Shown: one piece after another, positions 51,548 through 61,642 of the stretch
Position numbering within the stretch: the stretch's first letter is position 1
Layout of the letters: the number at the start of each line of letters is the position of its first letter
DNA from: Streptomyces sp. T12
GTDB taxonomy: Bacteria; Actinomycetota; Actinomycetes; Streptomycetales; Streptomycetaceae
DNA: 64,000 bases
NCBI RefSeq assembly: GCF_028736035.1
Contig: NZ_CP117866.1
Location: 10,643,001-10,707,000 of the forward strand
Reading direction: 5' to 3'
Translations under genes and position numbers: made by a program
Notes under the pieces: generated by a model
Seen by the model: the letters and a program-made list of their open reading frames with translations, nothing else
Told to the model about the DNA's origin: nothing
The model's database searches: none

Positions 51548-53929
51548 ATGCCCGAGCTCGAGCACCAGGACAGCACCCTTCTGACCGACGACGAGCTGCG
51601 CACCCTGGACGCCCACTGGCGGGCCGCCAATTATCTGGCCGCCGGACAGATCTATCTGCTGGCCAACCCGCTGTTGCGGGAGCCGTTGAGGGCGGAGCAC
51701 ATCAAGCCGCGGCTGCTCGGCCACTGGGGCACTTCGCCCGGCCTGAACCTCGTGTACACCCACCTCAACCGCGTGATCAAGGCGCGTGGGCTGGACGCGC
51801 TGTGCGTGTGGGGTCCTGGTCACGGCGGCCCGTCCGTGGTCGCCAACTCCTGGCTGGAGGGGTCGTACAGCGAGACGTACCCGGACGTCGGCAGGGACGC
51901 GGCCGGCATGGGGCGGCTGTTCCGGCAGTTCTCCTTCCCCGGCGGTGTGCCGAGCCATGTGGCGCTGGAGACGCCGGGGTCGATCCACGAGGGCGGTGAG
52001 CTCGGGTATGCGCTGTCGCACGCCTACGGCGCCGCCTTCGACAACCCGAACCTTCTGGTCGCCTGCGTGATCGGCGACGGTGAGGCGGAGACGGGGCCGC
52101 TGGCCGCCTCCTGGCACTCCAACAAGTTCCTCGACCCGGTTCACGACGGCGCCGTGCTGCCGATCCTGCACCTCAACGGCTACAAGATCGCCAACCCGAC
52201 CGTGCTGGCCCGCCTGCCCGAGCACGAACTCGACGCCCTGTTGCGCGGCTACGGCCACGAACCCCTCCATGTCACAGGCGACGACCCGGCCACCGTTCAC
52301 CGTGCCATGGCCCGGGCCCTGGACGACGCGCTCGACCGGATCGCGCTGCTCCAGCGCACCGCCCGTGAGGAGGGCATCGGGGAGCGCGCGCACTGGCCCG
52401 TGATCGTCCTGCGTACCCCCAAGGGCTGGACCGGCCCCGCCGAGGTGGACGGCGTGCCCGTCGAGGGCACCTGGCGCGCCCACCAGGTCCCGCTCGCCGG
52501 TGTTCGTGAAAACCCGGAGCACCTGCGGCAGTTGGAGGCCTGGCTGCGCTCGTACCGTCCCGAGGAGCTGTTCGACGCGGACGGCCGACCTGTCGCCGAT
52601 GTCCTGGCCTGCGTCCCCGAGAGCGCGAGGAGGCTCGGCGCCACCCCGCACGCCAACGGAGGCCTGCTCGTGCGCGAGCTGCCGCTGCCGTCCCTCGACC
52701 GCTTCGCGGTGCCGGTCGACAAGCCCGGCACGTCCCTGCACGAGCCGACCCGGATCCTTGGGGACCTTCTGGCGCAGGTCATGAAGGACACCGGCGCCCG
52801 CCGGGACTTCCGCGTCGTCGGCCCGGACGAGACCGCCTCCAACCGGCTCCAGGCCGTTTTCGACGCCAGCGGCAAGGCATGGCAGGCGCAGACCCTTCCG
52901 GTCGACGAGCATCTGGACCGGCACGGCAGGGTGCTGGAGATCCTCTCCGAACACACCTGCCAGGGCTGGCTGGAGGGCTATCTCCTCACCGGCCGGCACG
53001 GGCTGTTCTCCTGCTACGAGGCGTTCGTGCACATCGTCGACTCGATGGTCAACCAGCACATCAAGTGGCTGAAGACCTCCAGGGAGCTGCCGTGGCGCGC
53101 CCCCATCGCCTCCCTCAACTACCTGCTGACCTCGCACGTGTGGCGCCAGGACCACAACGGCTTCTCCCACCAGGACCCCGGCTTCGTCGACCACGTCCTC
53201 AACAAGAGCCCGGACGTCGTACGGGTGTATCTGCCGCCGGACGCCAACACGCTCCTCTCCGTCGCCGACCACGCCCTGCGCAGCCGTGACTACGTCAACG
53301 TGATCGTGGCCGGCAAGCAGCCCTGCTTCGACTGGCTGTCCATGGAGGCCGCCCGCGCCCACTGCGCGCGCGGAGCCGGTATCTGGGACTGGGCCGGCAC
53401 GGAGAACGGCGGCGAACCGGACGTCGTCCTCGCCTGCGCGGGTGACGTGCCCACCCAGGAGGTGCTGGCCGCCGCCCTGCTGCTGCGCCGCCACCTGCCG
53501 GAGCTGGCGGTCCGGGTGGTGAACGTCGTCGACATGACGCGACTGATGCCGCGCGAAGAGCATCCGCATGGCATGAGCGACTTCGAATACGATGGCCTGT
53601 TCACGAAGGACAAGCCGGTGATCTTCGCGTACCACGGCTACCCGTGGCTGATCCACCGGCTCGCCTACCGCCGCACCGGCCACCCGAACCTGCACGTGCG
53701 CGGTTACAAGGAGTCCGGCACCACGACCACGCCGTTCGACATGGTCGTCCGCAACGACCTGGACCGCTACCGCCTGGTCATGGACGTCATCGACCGCGTC
53801 CCCGGCCTCGCCGTCCGAGCTGCCGCCGTACGGCAGTCGATGGCCGACGCCCGCACCCGCCACCACGCCTGGATCCGCGAGCACGGCACCGACCTGCCCG
53901 AGATCGCGGAGTGGGCCTGGACCGCCTGA
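51548..53929 (+). CDS. xfp: phosphoketolase (xylulose-5-P/fructose-6-P)
   Basis: A full-length 793-residue thiamine-diphosphate enzyme that splits xylulose 5-phosphate or fructose 6-phosphate with phosphate to acetyl phosphate and an aldose phosphate. Landmarks: '[24 protein letters not shown]', '[21 protein letters not shown]', the ThDP motif '[20 protein letters not shown]', '[11 protein letters not shown]', '[12 protein letters not shown]', '[25 protein letters not shown]' and '[14 protein letters not shown]'. ATG at 51548 follows CGGAGTCACCG. No exact box stands just upstream. Acetyl phosphate yields ATP through acetate kinase (not in the window). In this island it gives a short route from sugar phosphates to ATP without respiration. 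Confidence 0.97.
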   Translation: MPELEHQDSTLLTDDELRTLDAHWRAANYLAAGQIYLLANPLLREPLRAEHIKPRLLGHWGTSPGLNLVYTHLNRVIKARGLDALCVWGPGHGGPSVVANSWLEGSYSETYPDVGRDAAGMGRLFRQFSFPGGVPSHVALETPGSIHEGGELGYALSHAYGAAFDNPNLLVACVIGDGEAETGPLAASWHSNKFLDPVHDGAVLPILHLNGYKIANPTVLARLPEHELDALLRGYGHEPLHVTGDDPATVHRAMARALDDALDRIALLQRTAREEGIGERAHWPVIVLRTPKGWTGPAEVDGVPVEGTWRAHQVPLAGVRENPEHLRQLEAWLRSYRPEELFDADGRPVADVLACVPESARRLGATPHANGGLLVRELPLPSLDRFAVPVDKPGTSLHEPTRILGDLLAQVMKDTGARRDFRVVGPDETASNRLQAVFDASGKAWQAQTLPVDEHLDRHGRVLEILSEHTCQGWLEGYLLTGRHGLFSCYEAFVHIVDSMVNQHIKWLKTSRELPWRAPIASLNYLLTSHVWRQDHNGFSHQDPGFVDHVLNKSPDVVRVYLPPDANTLLSVADHALRSRDYVNVIVAGKQPCFDWLSMEAARAHCARGAGIWDWAGTENGGEPDVVLACAGDVPTQEVLAAALLLRRHLPELAVRVVNVVDMTRLMPREEHPHGMSDFEYDGLFTKDKPVIFAYHGYPWLIHRLAYRRTGHPNLHVRGYKESGTTTTPFDMVVRNDLDRYRLVMDVIDRVPGLAVRAAAVRQSMADARTRHHAWIREHGTDLPEIAEWAWTA

Positions 53930-54017
53930 CCGGGCCCTGGTCCCGGCGGGCCCAGCATGGCTGATGCCCCTGCGCCGACGGGTGGGCCGGACCGCCCGAT
54001 CCCCGGCCTTCCCATGA

Positions 54018-54031
54018 GGGCCGACCGGCCC
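54018..54031. promoter_or_regulatory. exact DevR/Osd-type palindromic box
   Basis: GGGCCGACCGGCCC, 87 bp upstream of the GNAT/acyl-CoA synthetase gene. A looser GGGCCGGACCGCCC lies at about 53984. Confidence 0.66.
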
Positions 54032-54118
54032 ACCTGGACCGCCCGGTCAGCCCCTATGGCGGCCGTCCGTTCCGCTGGACGCTCGAAGTGAACCAGAACA
54101 CCCGAAGGAGTTTCCGCG

Positions 54119-56812
54119 ATGTCGGACGACGCGCTCAGCAGGCCCACGGTTCACGCCCTGCTCGCGGACGGCACCACCGTGTGCATCCGCCCTGTGGCAC
54201 CGGGCGACCGCGATCAGCTGGTGGGGCTCTACGAGGAGATGTCCCCGGAGAACCTGCGCCTCAGGTTCTTCGCCGCAAGCCGCCGCTCGGCCGCGATGGC
54301 CGCCGACCGCGCCTGCGCCGAGCCGCGCAACGGGTACCGGGCGCTGCTGGCTGAGACGGGAGGCCAAGTGATCGGCCTCGCCGAGTACGACAGTGGCGGG
54401 ACCGGGGCCACGGCGGACATCTCCATCGCGGTCGCCGACGGGCTGCACCACCGGGGTGTCGGCACTCTCCTGATCGAGCACCTCGTCTCCGCCGCCCGCG
54501 CCGAAGGCATCACCACCTTCACCGCTGACGCCCTCAGCGAGAACCACGAGGTGCTGAAGCTCTTCGCCGACCTCGGCCTGAGCACCGCCCGCCACTTCGA
54601 GGGCCCGGAGGTGCGCTGCACCATCGCCCTCGACCAGAGCGACACCTACCTGACGGCCGTGGAAGAACGCGGCCGCGCGGCCGACGTAGCCAGCCTCGCA
54701 TCGCTGCTGCGTCCGCGCACGGTTGCCGTCGTCGGCGCCGGACGCAAGCCGGGCTCGGTGGGCCGGGCGATCCTGCACCAGTTGCACTCGGGCGGCTACA
54801 CCGGCCGCCTGTTCGCGGTGAACCCCGCCGCGAGCTCGATCCTCGGCGTGCCGTGCCACTCCTCGGTCAGCGCCCTGCCCAGGACCCCTGACCTCGCGGT
54901 CCTCGCCCTACCCGCCGCCGCGATCCCCGGCACCGCCGAGGAGTGCGGGAAGGCGGGCGTGCGGGCGCTCCTCGTCGTCACCGCCGGCCTCGACGTCGAC
55001 CAGGCCCGAGCCCTGCTGACCACCTGCCGCTCGCACGGCATGCGGCTCGTCGGCCCCAACTGCCTCGGCATCTCCAACACCGATCCCCAGCTGTGCCTGG
55101 ACGCCACCTTTGCGGCCGGCCACCCGAGCTCCGGCACCGCGGGCGTAGCCGTGCAGTCCGGCGGAGTCGGCATCGCCCTGCTCGACGGGCTGTCCCGGCT
55201 CGGTATCGGTGTCTCTTCCTTCGCCTCTCTCGGCGACAAGTACGACGTCAGCGGCAACGACATGCTCCAGTGGTGGGAGAGCGACGGCCGCACTGACCTC
55301 GCCCTGCTGCACCTGGAGTCCTTCGGCAGCCCGCGCGCCTTCTCCCGCACCGCTCGCCGTGTCACCCGCCGTATGCCGGTCCTGACCGTCGACGCCGGCC
55401 GGACCGAGGCGGGCCGCCGCGCCGCCGCCTCGCACACCGCGGCCGCCGCGACCCGCACCATGACCCGTGGCGCCCTGTTCACCCAGGCAGGCATCACGGC
55501 CACCCGCTCGATCGGCGAACTCCTTGAAGCCGCCGCCCTGATGCACTCCCAGCCCCTGCCTGCGGGACCCCGCGTGGCCATCGTCACCAACGCCGGGGGA
55601 GCGGGTGTCCTCGCCGCCGACGCCTGCGCCGAGGTCGGGCTGGAGCTCCCGGCGCCCGGTCCCGAACTGATCGACGACCTGCTCGACGCGCTGCCCGCGG
55701 GCGCCGCCGTCGGCAACCCCGTCGACGCCACCGCCGCCGTCACGGAGCAACAGCTCGGTGACTGCGTGGACCGGATCATGCGCAATGGCGCTGTCGACGC
55801 CGTCCTCGTGGCCCTCGTCCCCACCGCGGTCGCGGCGGCGACGGGCGACGACCTCGTCCGGGCCATCACCGACGCGTCCGGTCGACGCGCCAAGCCGATC
55901 GTCGTGGTACGGCTCGAACAGGGCCTGCCCGTCGAGTTGTTGCCCGCGGCCGAAGACACCACCGTTCCCTCCTACTCCGAACCCCAGGCGGCGGCCAGGG
56001 CGTTGGCCCACGCGGCCCGCCGCACCGCTTGGCTCGCCCGGCCCGCCGGAACCGTCCCCGACCTCGACGGAGTCGAGACGCAGCGCGCCCACGCAGTCGT
56101 CGACGCCTATCTCGACCGGCACCCCGACGGCGGCTGGCTCGACCCACGCGAGTGCGCCGAACTCCTCGGCTGCTACGGCATTCCCCAGCTCTCCTGGGCC
56201 TGGGCGGACACCGAGGACGACGCCGTCCTCGCCGCCGACCGGCTGCGCGGCGCCGACGGCCGGGTCGTGATGAAGGGCCACTGGCCGGGCCTGGTGCACA
56301 AGACCGCCGAACACGCCGTCCATCTCGACCTGAGGGGTGACCACCAGGTCCGCGCCGCCTTCCGGGACCTGGAGACCCGGTTCGCCGGCCTCCTGGAGGG
56401 CGTGGTCATCCAGCCGCTCGCCGACCGCGGGACCGAGCTGTTCGCCGGCGTCGTCCAGGACCAGGTCTTCGGACCCCTCGTCCTGTTCGGGCTCGGCGGC
56501 ACCGCGACCGAGATCCTCGCCGACCACGCAGCACGCCTCGCCCCGCTCACCGACCACGACGTCCACGACCTGATCACAGCCCCGCGCTGCGCCCCACTCC
56601 TGCTCGGCGCGAACGGCGCCCGGCCCGTCGACCTCCAGGGCCTCGAACAACTGCTGCTGCGGCTGTCCCGCATGGCGAGCGATCTGCCACAGCTCGCCGA
56701 GGCCGACTTCAACCCCGTTCTCGCGACACCGGGCGGAGTCACCGTGCTCGATGCGCGCGTACGCCTGCTGCCCCGCAGGTCCCAGGACCCGTATCTGCGC
56801 CGACTCCGCTGA
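54119..56812 (+). CDS. GNAT acetyltransferase fused to NDP-forming acyl-CoA synthetase
   Basis: An 897-residue fusion. Residues about 15-175 are a GNAT domain ('IRPVAPGDRDQLVGLYEEMSPENLRLRFF', CoA loop LHHRGVGTLLIEHL). From about 195 on are the ADP-forming synthetase modules: CoA-binding 'LRPRTVAVVGAGRKPGSVGRAILHQL', ligase-CoA 'GPNCLGISNT' and 'VQSGGVGIALLDGL', 'IVTNAGGAGVLAADACAE', then an ATP-grasp domain ('GYGIP-like CYGIPQLSWAWADTEDDAVLAA', 'VMKGHWPGLVHKT', 'LFGLGGTATEILAD', 'AEADFNPVL'). The order, GNAT first, matches actinomycete Pat-type lysine acetyltransferases, opposite to E. coli PatZ. It may acetylate metabolic enzymes under hypoxia or make ATP from acyl-CoA. ATG at 54119 follows GAAGGAGTTTCCGCG; it leads an operon with genes at 56825, 57587 and 58131. 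Confidence 0.92.
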   Translation: MSDDALSRPTVHALLADGTTVCIRPVAPGDRDQLVGLYEEMSPENLRLRFFAASRRSAAMAADRACAEPRNGYRALLAETGGQVIGLAEYDSGGTGATADISIAVADGLHHRGVGTLLIEHLVSAARAEGITTFTADALSENHEVLKLFADLGLSTARHFEGPEVRCTIALDQSDTYLTAVEERGRAADVASLASLLRPRTVAVVGAGRKPGSVGRAILHQLHSGGYTGRLFAVNPAASSILGVPCHSSVSALPRTPDLAVLALPAAAIPGTAEECGKAGVRALLVVTAGLDVDQARALLTTCRSHGMRLVGPNCLGISNTDPQLCLDATFAAGHPSSGTAGVAVQSGGVGIALLDGLSRLGIGVSSFASLGDKYDVSGNDMLQWWESDGRTDLALLHLESFGSPRAFSRTARRVTRRMPVLTVDAGRTEAGRRAAASHTAAAATRTMTRGALFTQAGITATRSIGELLEAAALMHSQPLPAGPRVAIVTNAGGAGVLAADACAEVGLELPAPGPELIDDLLDALPAGAAVGNPVDATAAVTEQQLGDCVDRIMRNGAVDAVLVALVPTAVAAATGDDLVRAITDASGRRAKPIVVVRLEQGLPVELLPAAEDTTVPSYSEPQAAARALAHAARRTAWLARPAGTVPDLDGVETQRAHAVVDAYLDRHPDGGWLDPRECAELLGCYGIPQLSWAWADTEDDAVLAADRLRGADGRVVMKGHWPGLVHKTAEHAVHLDLRGDHQVRAAFRDLETRFAGLLEGVVIQPLADRGTELFAGVVQDQVFGPLVLFGLGGTATEILADHAARLAPLTDHDVHDLITAPRCAPLLLGANGARPVDLQGLEQLLLRLSRMASDLPQLAEADFNPVLATPGGVTVLDARVRLLPRRSQDPYLRRLR

Positions 56813-56824
56813 GGAGGGACAACC

Positions 56825-57556
56825 ATGAAGCACAACAAGGTCGGCTCCGTGATGACCACGGAGGTCGTCCGCGCCGAGTACGGCACCCCGTTCAAGGAAG
56901 TGGCCCGGCTGCTCGGCGACCACCGCATCAGCGGACTGCCGGTCGTCGACGACGACGAGAAGGTCATCGGCGTCATCTCGGAGACGGACCTCATGGTCCG
57001 GCAGGCCGAGACACCGGACCCGTACGAGCCGAAGAAGCGCTTCCGCTTCGACCGGCTGACCCGCGCCGGCCGGACACGGGCGGTCAAGTCCCGGGCCCGC
57101 ACGGCCGGCCGGTTGATGACCGAGCCACCGATCACCGTCCACGCCGACGACACCATCGTCGAGGCCGCCCGGACCATGGCACAGCACCGCATCGAACGGC
57201 TGCCTGTCCTGGACGAGGAGCAGCGACTCGTCGGCATCATCACCCGCCGCGACCTGCTCCAGGTCTTCCTGCGGCCGGACGCGGACATCCGCGCCGAGGT
57301 CGTCGACGAGGTACTGGTGCGGGCGCTGTGGCTGCCGCCGCGCAGCATCGCCGTGTCGGTGGCGGAGGGCGTGGTCACGCTCCTCGGACAGATGGAACGC
57401 AAGAGCGAGACGGAGATCGCCGTCTCCATGACCCGGCAGATCGACGGCGTGGTCGCGGTCGTCGACGAGCTCACCTACCGGCTGGACGACTCGCACCTGC
57501 GGCCCGACGAGCAGGCGCTGCACGGCATCGCCGACGACTGGCTGCGCAAGCTGTGA
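56825..57556 (+). CDS. CBS-domain pair plus BON domain protein (longer form)
   Basis: A 243-residue CBS-BON protein: CBS1 'VGSVMTTEVVRAEYGTPFKEVARLLGDHRISGLPVVDDDEKVIGVISETDLMVRQ', a basic insert 'EPKKRFRFDRLTRAGRTRAVKSRARTAG' (about 65-95) not seen in the other copies, CBS2 'RLMTEPPITVHADDTIVEAARTMAQHRIERLPVLDEEQRLVGIITRRDLL', then BON (about 165-228). The basic insert could contact nucleic acid or membrane. ATG at 56825 follows GAGGAGGGACAACC, 12 bp after the GNAT/synthetase stop, so one operon. Ligand unknown. Confidence 0.9.
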   Translation: MKHNKVGSVMTTEVVRAEYGTPFKEVARLLGDHRISGLPVVDDDEKVIGVISETDLMVRQAETPDPYEPKKRFRFDRLTRAGRTRAVKSRARTAGRLMTEPPITVHADDTIVEAARTMAQHRIERLPVLDEEQRLVGIITRRDLLQVFLRPDADIRAEVVDEVLVRALWLPPRSIAVSVAEGVVTLLGQMERKSETEIAVSMTRQIDGVVAVVDELTYRLDDSHLRPDEQALHGIADDWLRKL

Positions 57557-57586
57557 AGTGATGGATGTGAAAGGAGGCGGAGCACC

Positions 57587-58087
57587 ATGACCACCAAGGT
57601 GCTGATCGCCTACGGGACGACGAACGGATCGACCGCGCAGATCGCCGAGGCCGTGGCAGAGGTCCTGCGCAAGGAGGGCCTCACTGCCGAGGCACTGCCG
57701 GCCGGCGCCGTTGCCCGCGTGTCGCCGTACGACGCCGTCGTGGTCGGTGGCGGACTGTACGCCGGGCGCTGGCACAAGGACTCCCGCCGGTTCCTCCGCC
57801 GGCACCGCCGCGAACTGGCCGAACGCCCGCTGTGGCTGTTCAGCAGCGGACCGCTGGACCCGTCGGCGTCGGAGCGGGACATCCCGCCCGTGCCCGGCCT
57901 GAAGCGCGCGATGAACCGGTTCGACACCAGGGGGCACGTCACCTTCGGCGGCTGCCTGGAGGAGGGCGCCAAAGGGTGGGTCGCCCGGATGATCATCAAG
58001 AACGGAAAGGGCGGCGACTTCCGGGACTTCGCCCAGATCGAGGACTGGGCGCGGACAGTCGCCGACGAACTGGTCACCAAGGGCTGA
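57587..58087 (+). CDS. flavodoxin-like protein (second copy)
   Basis: A 166-residue flavodoxin-fold protein paralogous to the one at 24348: FMN loop YGTTNGSTAQIAEAVAEVL, 'YDAVVVGGGLYAGRWHKDSRRFLRRHRRELAERPLWLFSSGPL', and C-terminal 'GDFRDFAQIEDWARTVADEL'. The segment ARMIIKNGKGGDFRDF is typical of HemG-like flavodoxins. ATG at 57587 follows AAAGGAGGCGGAGCACC. It lies in the GNAT / CBS-BON / flavodoxin / Acg operon, with the Acg-like flavin protein just downstream, suggesting a flavin-linked redox pair. Confidence 0.88.
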   Translation: MTTKVLIAYGTTNGSTAQIAEAVAEVLRKEGLTAEALPAGAVARVSPYDAVVVGGGLYAGRWHKDSRRFLRRHRRELAERPLWLFSSGPLDPSASERDIPPVPGLKRAMNRFDTRGHVTFGGCLEEGAKGWVARMIIKNGKGGDFRDFAQIEDWARTVADELVTKG

Positions 58088-58130
58088 GCAGGGCTCAGCG
58101 GGTCAGGAAGGGTCACGGAAGGGGTGCACC

Positions 58131-59144
58131 ATGTCCCTGTCGTACGAGAGTCCGGGCCGCGTCTCCCGCGTGCGGGCCGGCCGGGCTGCTCTCCACCTGG
58201 CCCGCGCCGCCTCTCTGGCGCCTTCACCGCACAACAGCCAGCCGTGGCTCTTCGCCGAGGAGGGCCGCGACCACGGCTTCGAGGTGCATGTGCACGGCGG
58301 GCGGCGGATGATGCTGACCGACCCCGGCGGGCGGGAGGCGGTCATCGCCTGCGGGGCGGCCCTGTTCAACGTGCGGATCGCCGTACGCCGGCTGGGCTTC
58401 CGGCCCGCCGTCGACCTCCTGCCGGAACCCGGGAACCCCGGCTACCTGGCCCACGTGGGTTACGCGGCCCATGCCCCGGCCACGCCCGAAGAGACCCTGT
58501 TGGCCCACGCGATGCCCCACCGGCACACCCACCGTGGCCCCTTCGGCGCCGAGCCGGTACCCGACACCTTCCTCGACGAACTGCGCGACCATGCCCGCGC
58601 CGAGGGCACCGACCTCCGGATCATCGACGAACCGGAGAAGCTCCGGCTGCTCGCCGACCTGGTGCGCGCCGCCGAGGACCGCCAACGCGCGGATCCGCGC
58701 CACGCCGCCGAGATCTTCCAGTCCGTCGGCAGGGTCGGGGTGCCCGTCGAGGCATGCCGTCACCACCCGGACGCCACCCTGCTCGCCGGCCGTGACTACC
58801 TCGGCTTCGCCCAGTACTGCGCCCGCCCGAGCCGCCGGTGGATCTCACGCACCGGGACCGTCGCCGTGCTGTCCACCCCTTACGACAGCCGCACCGACTG
58901 GCTCCGCTCGGGGCAGGCGCTTCAGCGTGTCCTCCTGCACGCGGCCGCCCACGACGTCATGGCGGCCTTCCACACTCAGCCACTCGAACTGCCCGAGTCG
59001 CGGGCGGAGATCCGGACGCACCTCGTCGGAGGCCGGTTCCCGCAGGTCGCGCTGCGCCTCGGCCGTCCCGCCCGCACATGGTGCACACCGCGCCGCCCAC
59101 CCGCCGAGGTACTGGTCCACGACGGCGTTCCGGTCCGGTGGTGA
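58131..59144 (+). CDS. Acg-family nitroreductase-like flavin-binding protein (copy 3)
   Basis: A 337-residue, more divergent Acg paralogue: LAPSPHNSQPWLFAEEG near the N-terminus, 'REAVIACGAALFNVRIAVRRLGFRPAVDLLP', 'HRHTHRGPFGAEPVPD' and 'DWLRSGQALQRVLLHAAAHDVMAAFHTQPLELPESR'. It resembles Rv3131-type members more than the other two copies. ATG at 58131 follows GGAAGGGGTGCACC. It is 43 bp after the flavodoxin-like gene and ends the operon that starts at 54119. Confidence 0.88.
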   Translation: MSLSYESPGRVSRVRAGRAALHLARAASLAPSPHNSQPWLFAEEGRDHGFEVHVHGGRRMMLTDPGGREAVIACGAALFNVRIAVRRLGFRPAVDLLPEPGNPGYLAHVGYAAHAPATPEETLLAHAMPHRHTHRGPFGAEPVPDTFLDELRDHARAEGTDLRIIDEPEKLRLLADLVRAAEDRQRADPRHAAEIFQSVGRVGVPVEACRHHPDATLLAGRDYLGFAQYCARPSRRWISRTGTVAVLSTPYDSRTDWLRSGQALQRVLLHAAAHDVMAAFHTQPLELPESRAEIRTHLVGGRFPQVALRLGRPARTWCTPRRPPAEVLVHDGVPVRW

Positions 59145-59161
59145 CCATGACGCGGGCCTTC

Positions 59162-59204
59162 TGGGGCTCCGCCCCAGACCCCGCTGCTCAAACGCCGGAA
59201 GGGG
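59162..59204 (+). repeat. dispersed Streptomyces palindromic repeat
   Basis: GGGGCTCCGCCCC followed by AGACCCC, CTCAAACGCCGGAAGGGGC. This unit occurs widely between Streptomyces genes. It abuts the Rv1733c-like remnant. Confidence 0.65.
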
Positions 59205-59217
59205 CGGCGGGGGCGAA

Positions 59218-59388
59218 ATGCGCTGGACCGGGCCGGACGGCACCTCCCGGACAGGCGTGACCTGCGTCGAACCGGGCAGCGAGACCGGGGACAGGACCCG
59301 CGTGTGGCTGAACACCGAGGCACAGCTCGTCCCCGAGTCGGCGACCGTCGACCAGGCCGGACTCCAGGGTGCCGTAGCCAGCCGGTGA
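59218..59388 (+). pseudogene. Rv1733c-family membrane protein, remnant
   Basis: The frame reads MRWTGPDGTSRTGVTCVEPG, then SETGDRTRVWLNTEAQLVPE, ending LQGAVASR at a stop. This matches the extracytoplasmic segment of the protein at 2752 (ISWTTPGGDTHTD, VVVWLDGRGELA). After the stop, another frame continues VGAMVTLTGWGACAWLG, like the start of the second membrane helix. The N-terminal helix is absent and a dispersed repeat sits immediately upstream. Confidence 0.65.
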
Positions 59389-59491
59389 GCGTCGGCGCCA
59401 TGGTGACGCTCACCGGCTGGGGCGCATGCGCGTGGCTGGGCTGACGCCCGGACGTCGGGCCGCCTCTGTCGCCCTCGTCATCGGAGGCCTC

Positions 59492-60526
59492 TCAGCAGAT
59501 CCGCGGCAGCTGTTCCCCGAGCGGCATGTCCACGATCCGTCGGGCGCCGACCAACGTACGCAGCGTCACCCGCCCCGCCGGCCCGTCCGGCAGCACCTCC
59601 CCGATCCTTACCGCCCCCGCACCCTCGCCCATCGACCGCATGGCGTTCAGCGTGCCCTCGGCCGCGTCGGCGGCGACGAACGCGACCAGACAGCCCTCGT
59701 TGGCGACGACCAGAGGGTCGAGGCCGAGCAGATCGCAGGCCGAGGCGACCGCCTCGGGCACCGGCACCGCACTCTCCTCGATCTCCACGGCGACGGACGA
59801 GTCACGGGCGATCTCGTTGAGTGCCGCCGCCAAGCCGCCCCGCGTCGGGTCGCGCAGGACGTGGACGTCGGCGCCGAGCGGGACCAGGGTGCGCACCAGG
59901 CGATGCAGCGGCCGGGTGTCGGAGGCGATGTCGCCCTCGAAGCCGAGGCCCTCACGGGTGCTGAGCACAGTCGTGCCGTGCAGCCCGATCGGCCCGGACA
60001 GCAGAACCGCGTCGCCGGGGCGGGCCAGCGCGGCGGACGGATGCAGCGAGCCGTGCCGCTGCCCGATGCCCGTGGTGTTGATGAACAGTCGGTCGGCGGC
60101 ACCGCGCCCCACGACCTTGGTGTCCCCGGTGACCACCGGCACGCCCGCGTCCTGAGCAGCCTTCCCCAACGAGGCCATGACCGCCCGGAGTTCGGTCAGC
60201 GCCAGCCCCTCCTCAAGGATGAGGGAGACCGACAGCGCGACCGGCCACGCGCCCCGCATGGCGAGGTCGTTGACCGTGCCGTGGACGGCGAGGGACCCGA
60301 TGTCCCCGCCGGGGAAGAACAGCGGGCTGACGACGAAACTGTCGGTGCTGATCACCAGTTCCCGGTATCCGGGCAGCAGGGCCGCGTCCTCCATGGGGCC
60401 CGGGTCGCCGTCCAAGGCGGGCAGGATCACCCGGTCGAGGAGTTCCGCGGTGAGACGGCCACCGGCACCGTGGCCGAGCAGGACGACCTCGTCGTCGTGG
60501 TGGGGGGTGGGGCACTGGATGGTCAT
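59492..60526 (-). CDS. hypE: HypE hydrogenase maturation factor
   Basis: A 344-residue HypE that makes the cyanide ligands of the [NiFe] centre from carbamoyl groups received from HypF. The PurM/ThiL-type ATP-binding fold is complete ('[23 protein letters not shown]', '[40 protein letters not shown]', '[12 protein letters not shown]', '[16 protein letters not shown]', 'NEGCLVAF') and the required C-terminal cysteine is in the final PRIC (Cys344). ATG at 60526 overlaps the HypD stop (ATGA) with GAGGAGCACGG in front. It is the last gene visible of the hydrogenase operon; hypA, B, C and F are not in the window. Confidence 0.97.
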   Translation of the reverse strand: MTIQCPTPHHDDEVVLLGHGAGGRLTAELLDRVILPALDGDPGPMEDAALLPGYRELVISTDSFVVSPLFFPGGDIGSLAVHGTVNDLAMRGAWPVALSVSLILEEGLALTELRAVMASLGKAAQDAGVPVVTGDTKVVGRGAADRLFINTTGIGQRHGSLHPSAALARPGDAVLLSGPIGLHGTTVLSTREGLGFEGDIASDTRPLHRLVRTLVPLGADVHVLRDPTRGGLAAALNEIARDSSVAVEIEESAVPVPEAVASACDLLGLDPLVVANEGCLVAFVAADAAEGTLNAMRSMGEGAGAVRIGEVLPDGPAGRVTLRTLVGARRIVDMPLGEQLPRIC

Positions 60527-61626
60527 GCCGTGCTCCTCACAGGAGTGCGTCCGGCCGCGTGGAAGGCGGCGCAGGTGCCCTCGGACGACACCATGGGCGC
60601 GCCGAGGGGGTGGCGGGGTGTGCAGCGGGTGCCGTACGCGGTGCAGTCGGTGGGCAGCTTGGCCCCGGTGAGGATGGCGCCGGCGATGCACTCGGCGTCC
60701 TCGACGGGACACAGCCCGCTTACGTCGAAGCGCCGGGCGGCGTCGAACCGCCGGTACTTCTCGGCCAGTTCCAGCCCGCTGTCGGGCAGCGCCCCGATGC
60801 CCCGCCAGGCCCGGTCGGTGACCCGGAACACCTCACGCACCGCGTCCTGCGCCTCGGTGTTGCCGGAACGCCGCACGGCCCGTACGTACTGGTTCTCCAC
60901 CTCGAACCGCCCCGACTCCAGCTGCCGTACGGCCATCAGGATGCCCTCCAGCAGGTCCAGCGGCTCGAACCCGGTGACCACGATCGGCACCCGGTACTCG
61001 GCGGCGATCGGCTCGTACTCCCGCCAGCCCATCACCGCGCACACATGCCCGGCCGCCAGGAAGGCCTGGACCTCGCAGTCCGGGTCGTCCAGCAGCGCGG
61101 TCATCGCGGGCGGGACGAGGACATGGCTGACCAGCATCGAGAAGTTCGTCAGCCTGAGACGCGCCGCGTGCAGCACGGCGGTCGCGTTGGCGGGCGCCGT
61201 CGTCTCGAAGCCGACCGCGAGGAAGACGACCTGCTTCTCGGGGTGCTCGGCTGCCAGGCGTACGGCGTCCATCGGGGCGTAGACCACACGTACGTCCGCT
61301 CCCCGCGCCCGCAGCGACAGCAGGTCGGTGTCGGTGCCGGGCACGCGCAGCATGTCGCCGAAGCTGGTGAGGATCACCTCGGGCCGGGCGGCGACGGCCA
61401 TGGCCCGGTCCAGGGTCTCCAGCGGGGTGACGCAGACCGGGCAGCCCGGGCCGTGGATCATCCGCATCCCGGCCGGCAGCAGTTCGTCGATGCCCTGGCG
61501 GACGAGGGTGTGGGTCTGACCGCCGCACACCTCCATGATCCGCCAGGGGTGCGTGACGGTCTGCCGCAGCTCGTCCAGCAGGCGCCGGGCGAGGACGGGA
61601 TCGCGGTACTCGTCGAGGTACTTCAT
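60523..61626 (-). CDS. hypD: HypD hydrogenase maturation factor
   Basis: A 367-residue HypD, the [4Fe-4S] scaffold on which Fe(CN)2CO is built with HypC. Conserved cysteines are in '[10 protein letters not shown]' (Cys34) and [10 protein letters not shown] (Cys62, Cys65), with '[11 protein letters not shown]', '[13 protein letters not shown]', '[15 protein letters not shown]' and the cluster-binding C-terminal '[47 protein letters not shown]'. ATG at 61626; it begins 16 bp after the CBS-BON stop and overlaps hypE by 4 bp. Confidence 0.97.
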   Translation of the reverse strand: MKYLDEYRDPVLARRLLDELRQTVTHPWRIMEVCGGQTHTLVRQGIDELLPAGMRMIHGPGCPVCVTPLETLDRAMAVAARPEVILTSFGDMLRVPGTDTDLLSLRARGADVRVVYAPMDAVRLAAEHPEKQVVFLAVGFETTAPANATAVLHAARLRLTNFSMLVSHVLVPPAMTALLDDPDCEVQAFLAAGHVCAVMGWREYEPIAAEYRVPIVVTGFEPLDLLEGILMAVRQLESGRFEVENQYVRAVRRSGNTEAQDAVREVFRVTDRAWRGIGALPDSGLELAEKYRRFDAARRFDVSGLCPVEDAECIAGAILTGAKLPTDCTAYGTRCTPRHPLGAPMVSSEGTCAAFHAAGRTPVRSTA

Positions 61627-61642
61627 CGGTCGTGCCGGCCCT

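Noticed and set aside
54908..57937. 1009-codon minus-strand frame
   Set aside because: Shadow of the GNAT/synthetase, CBS-BON and flavodoxin-like genes; it crosses three real genes.
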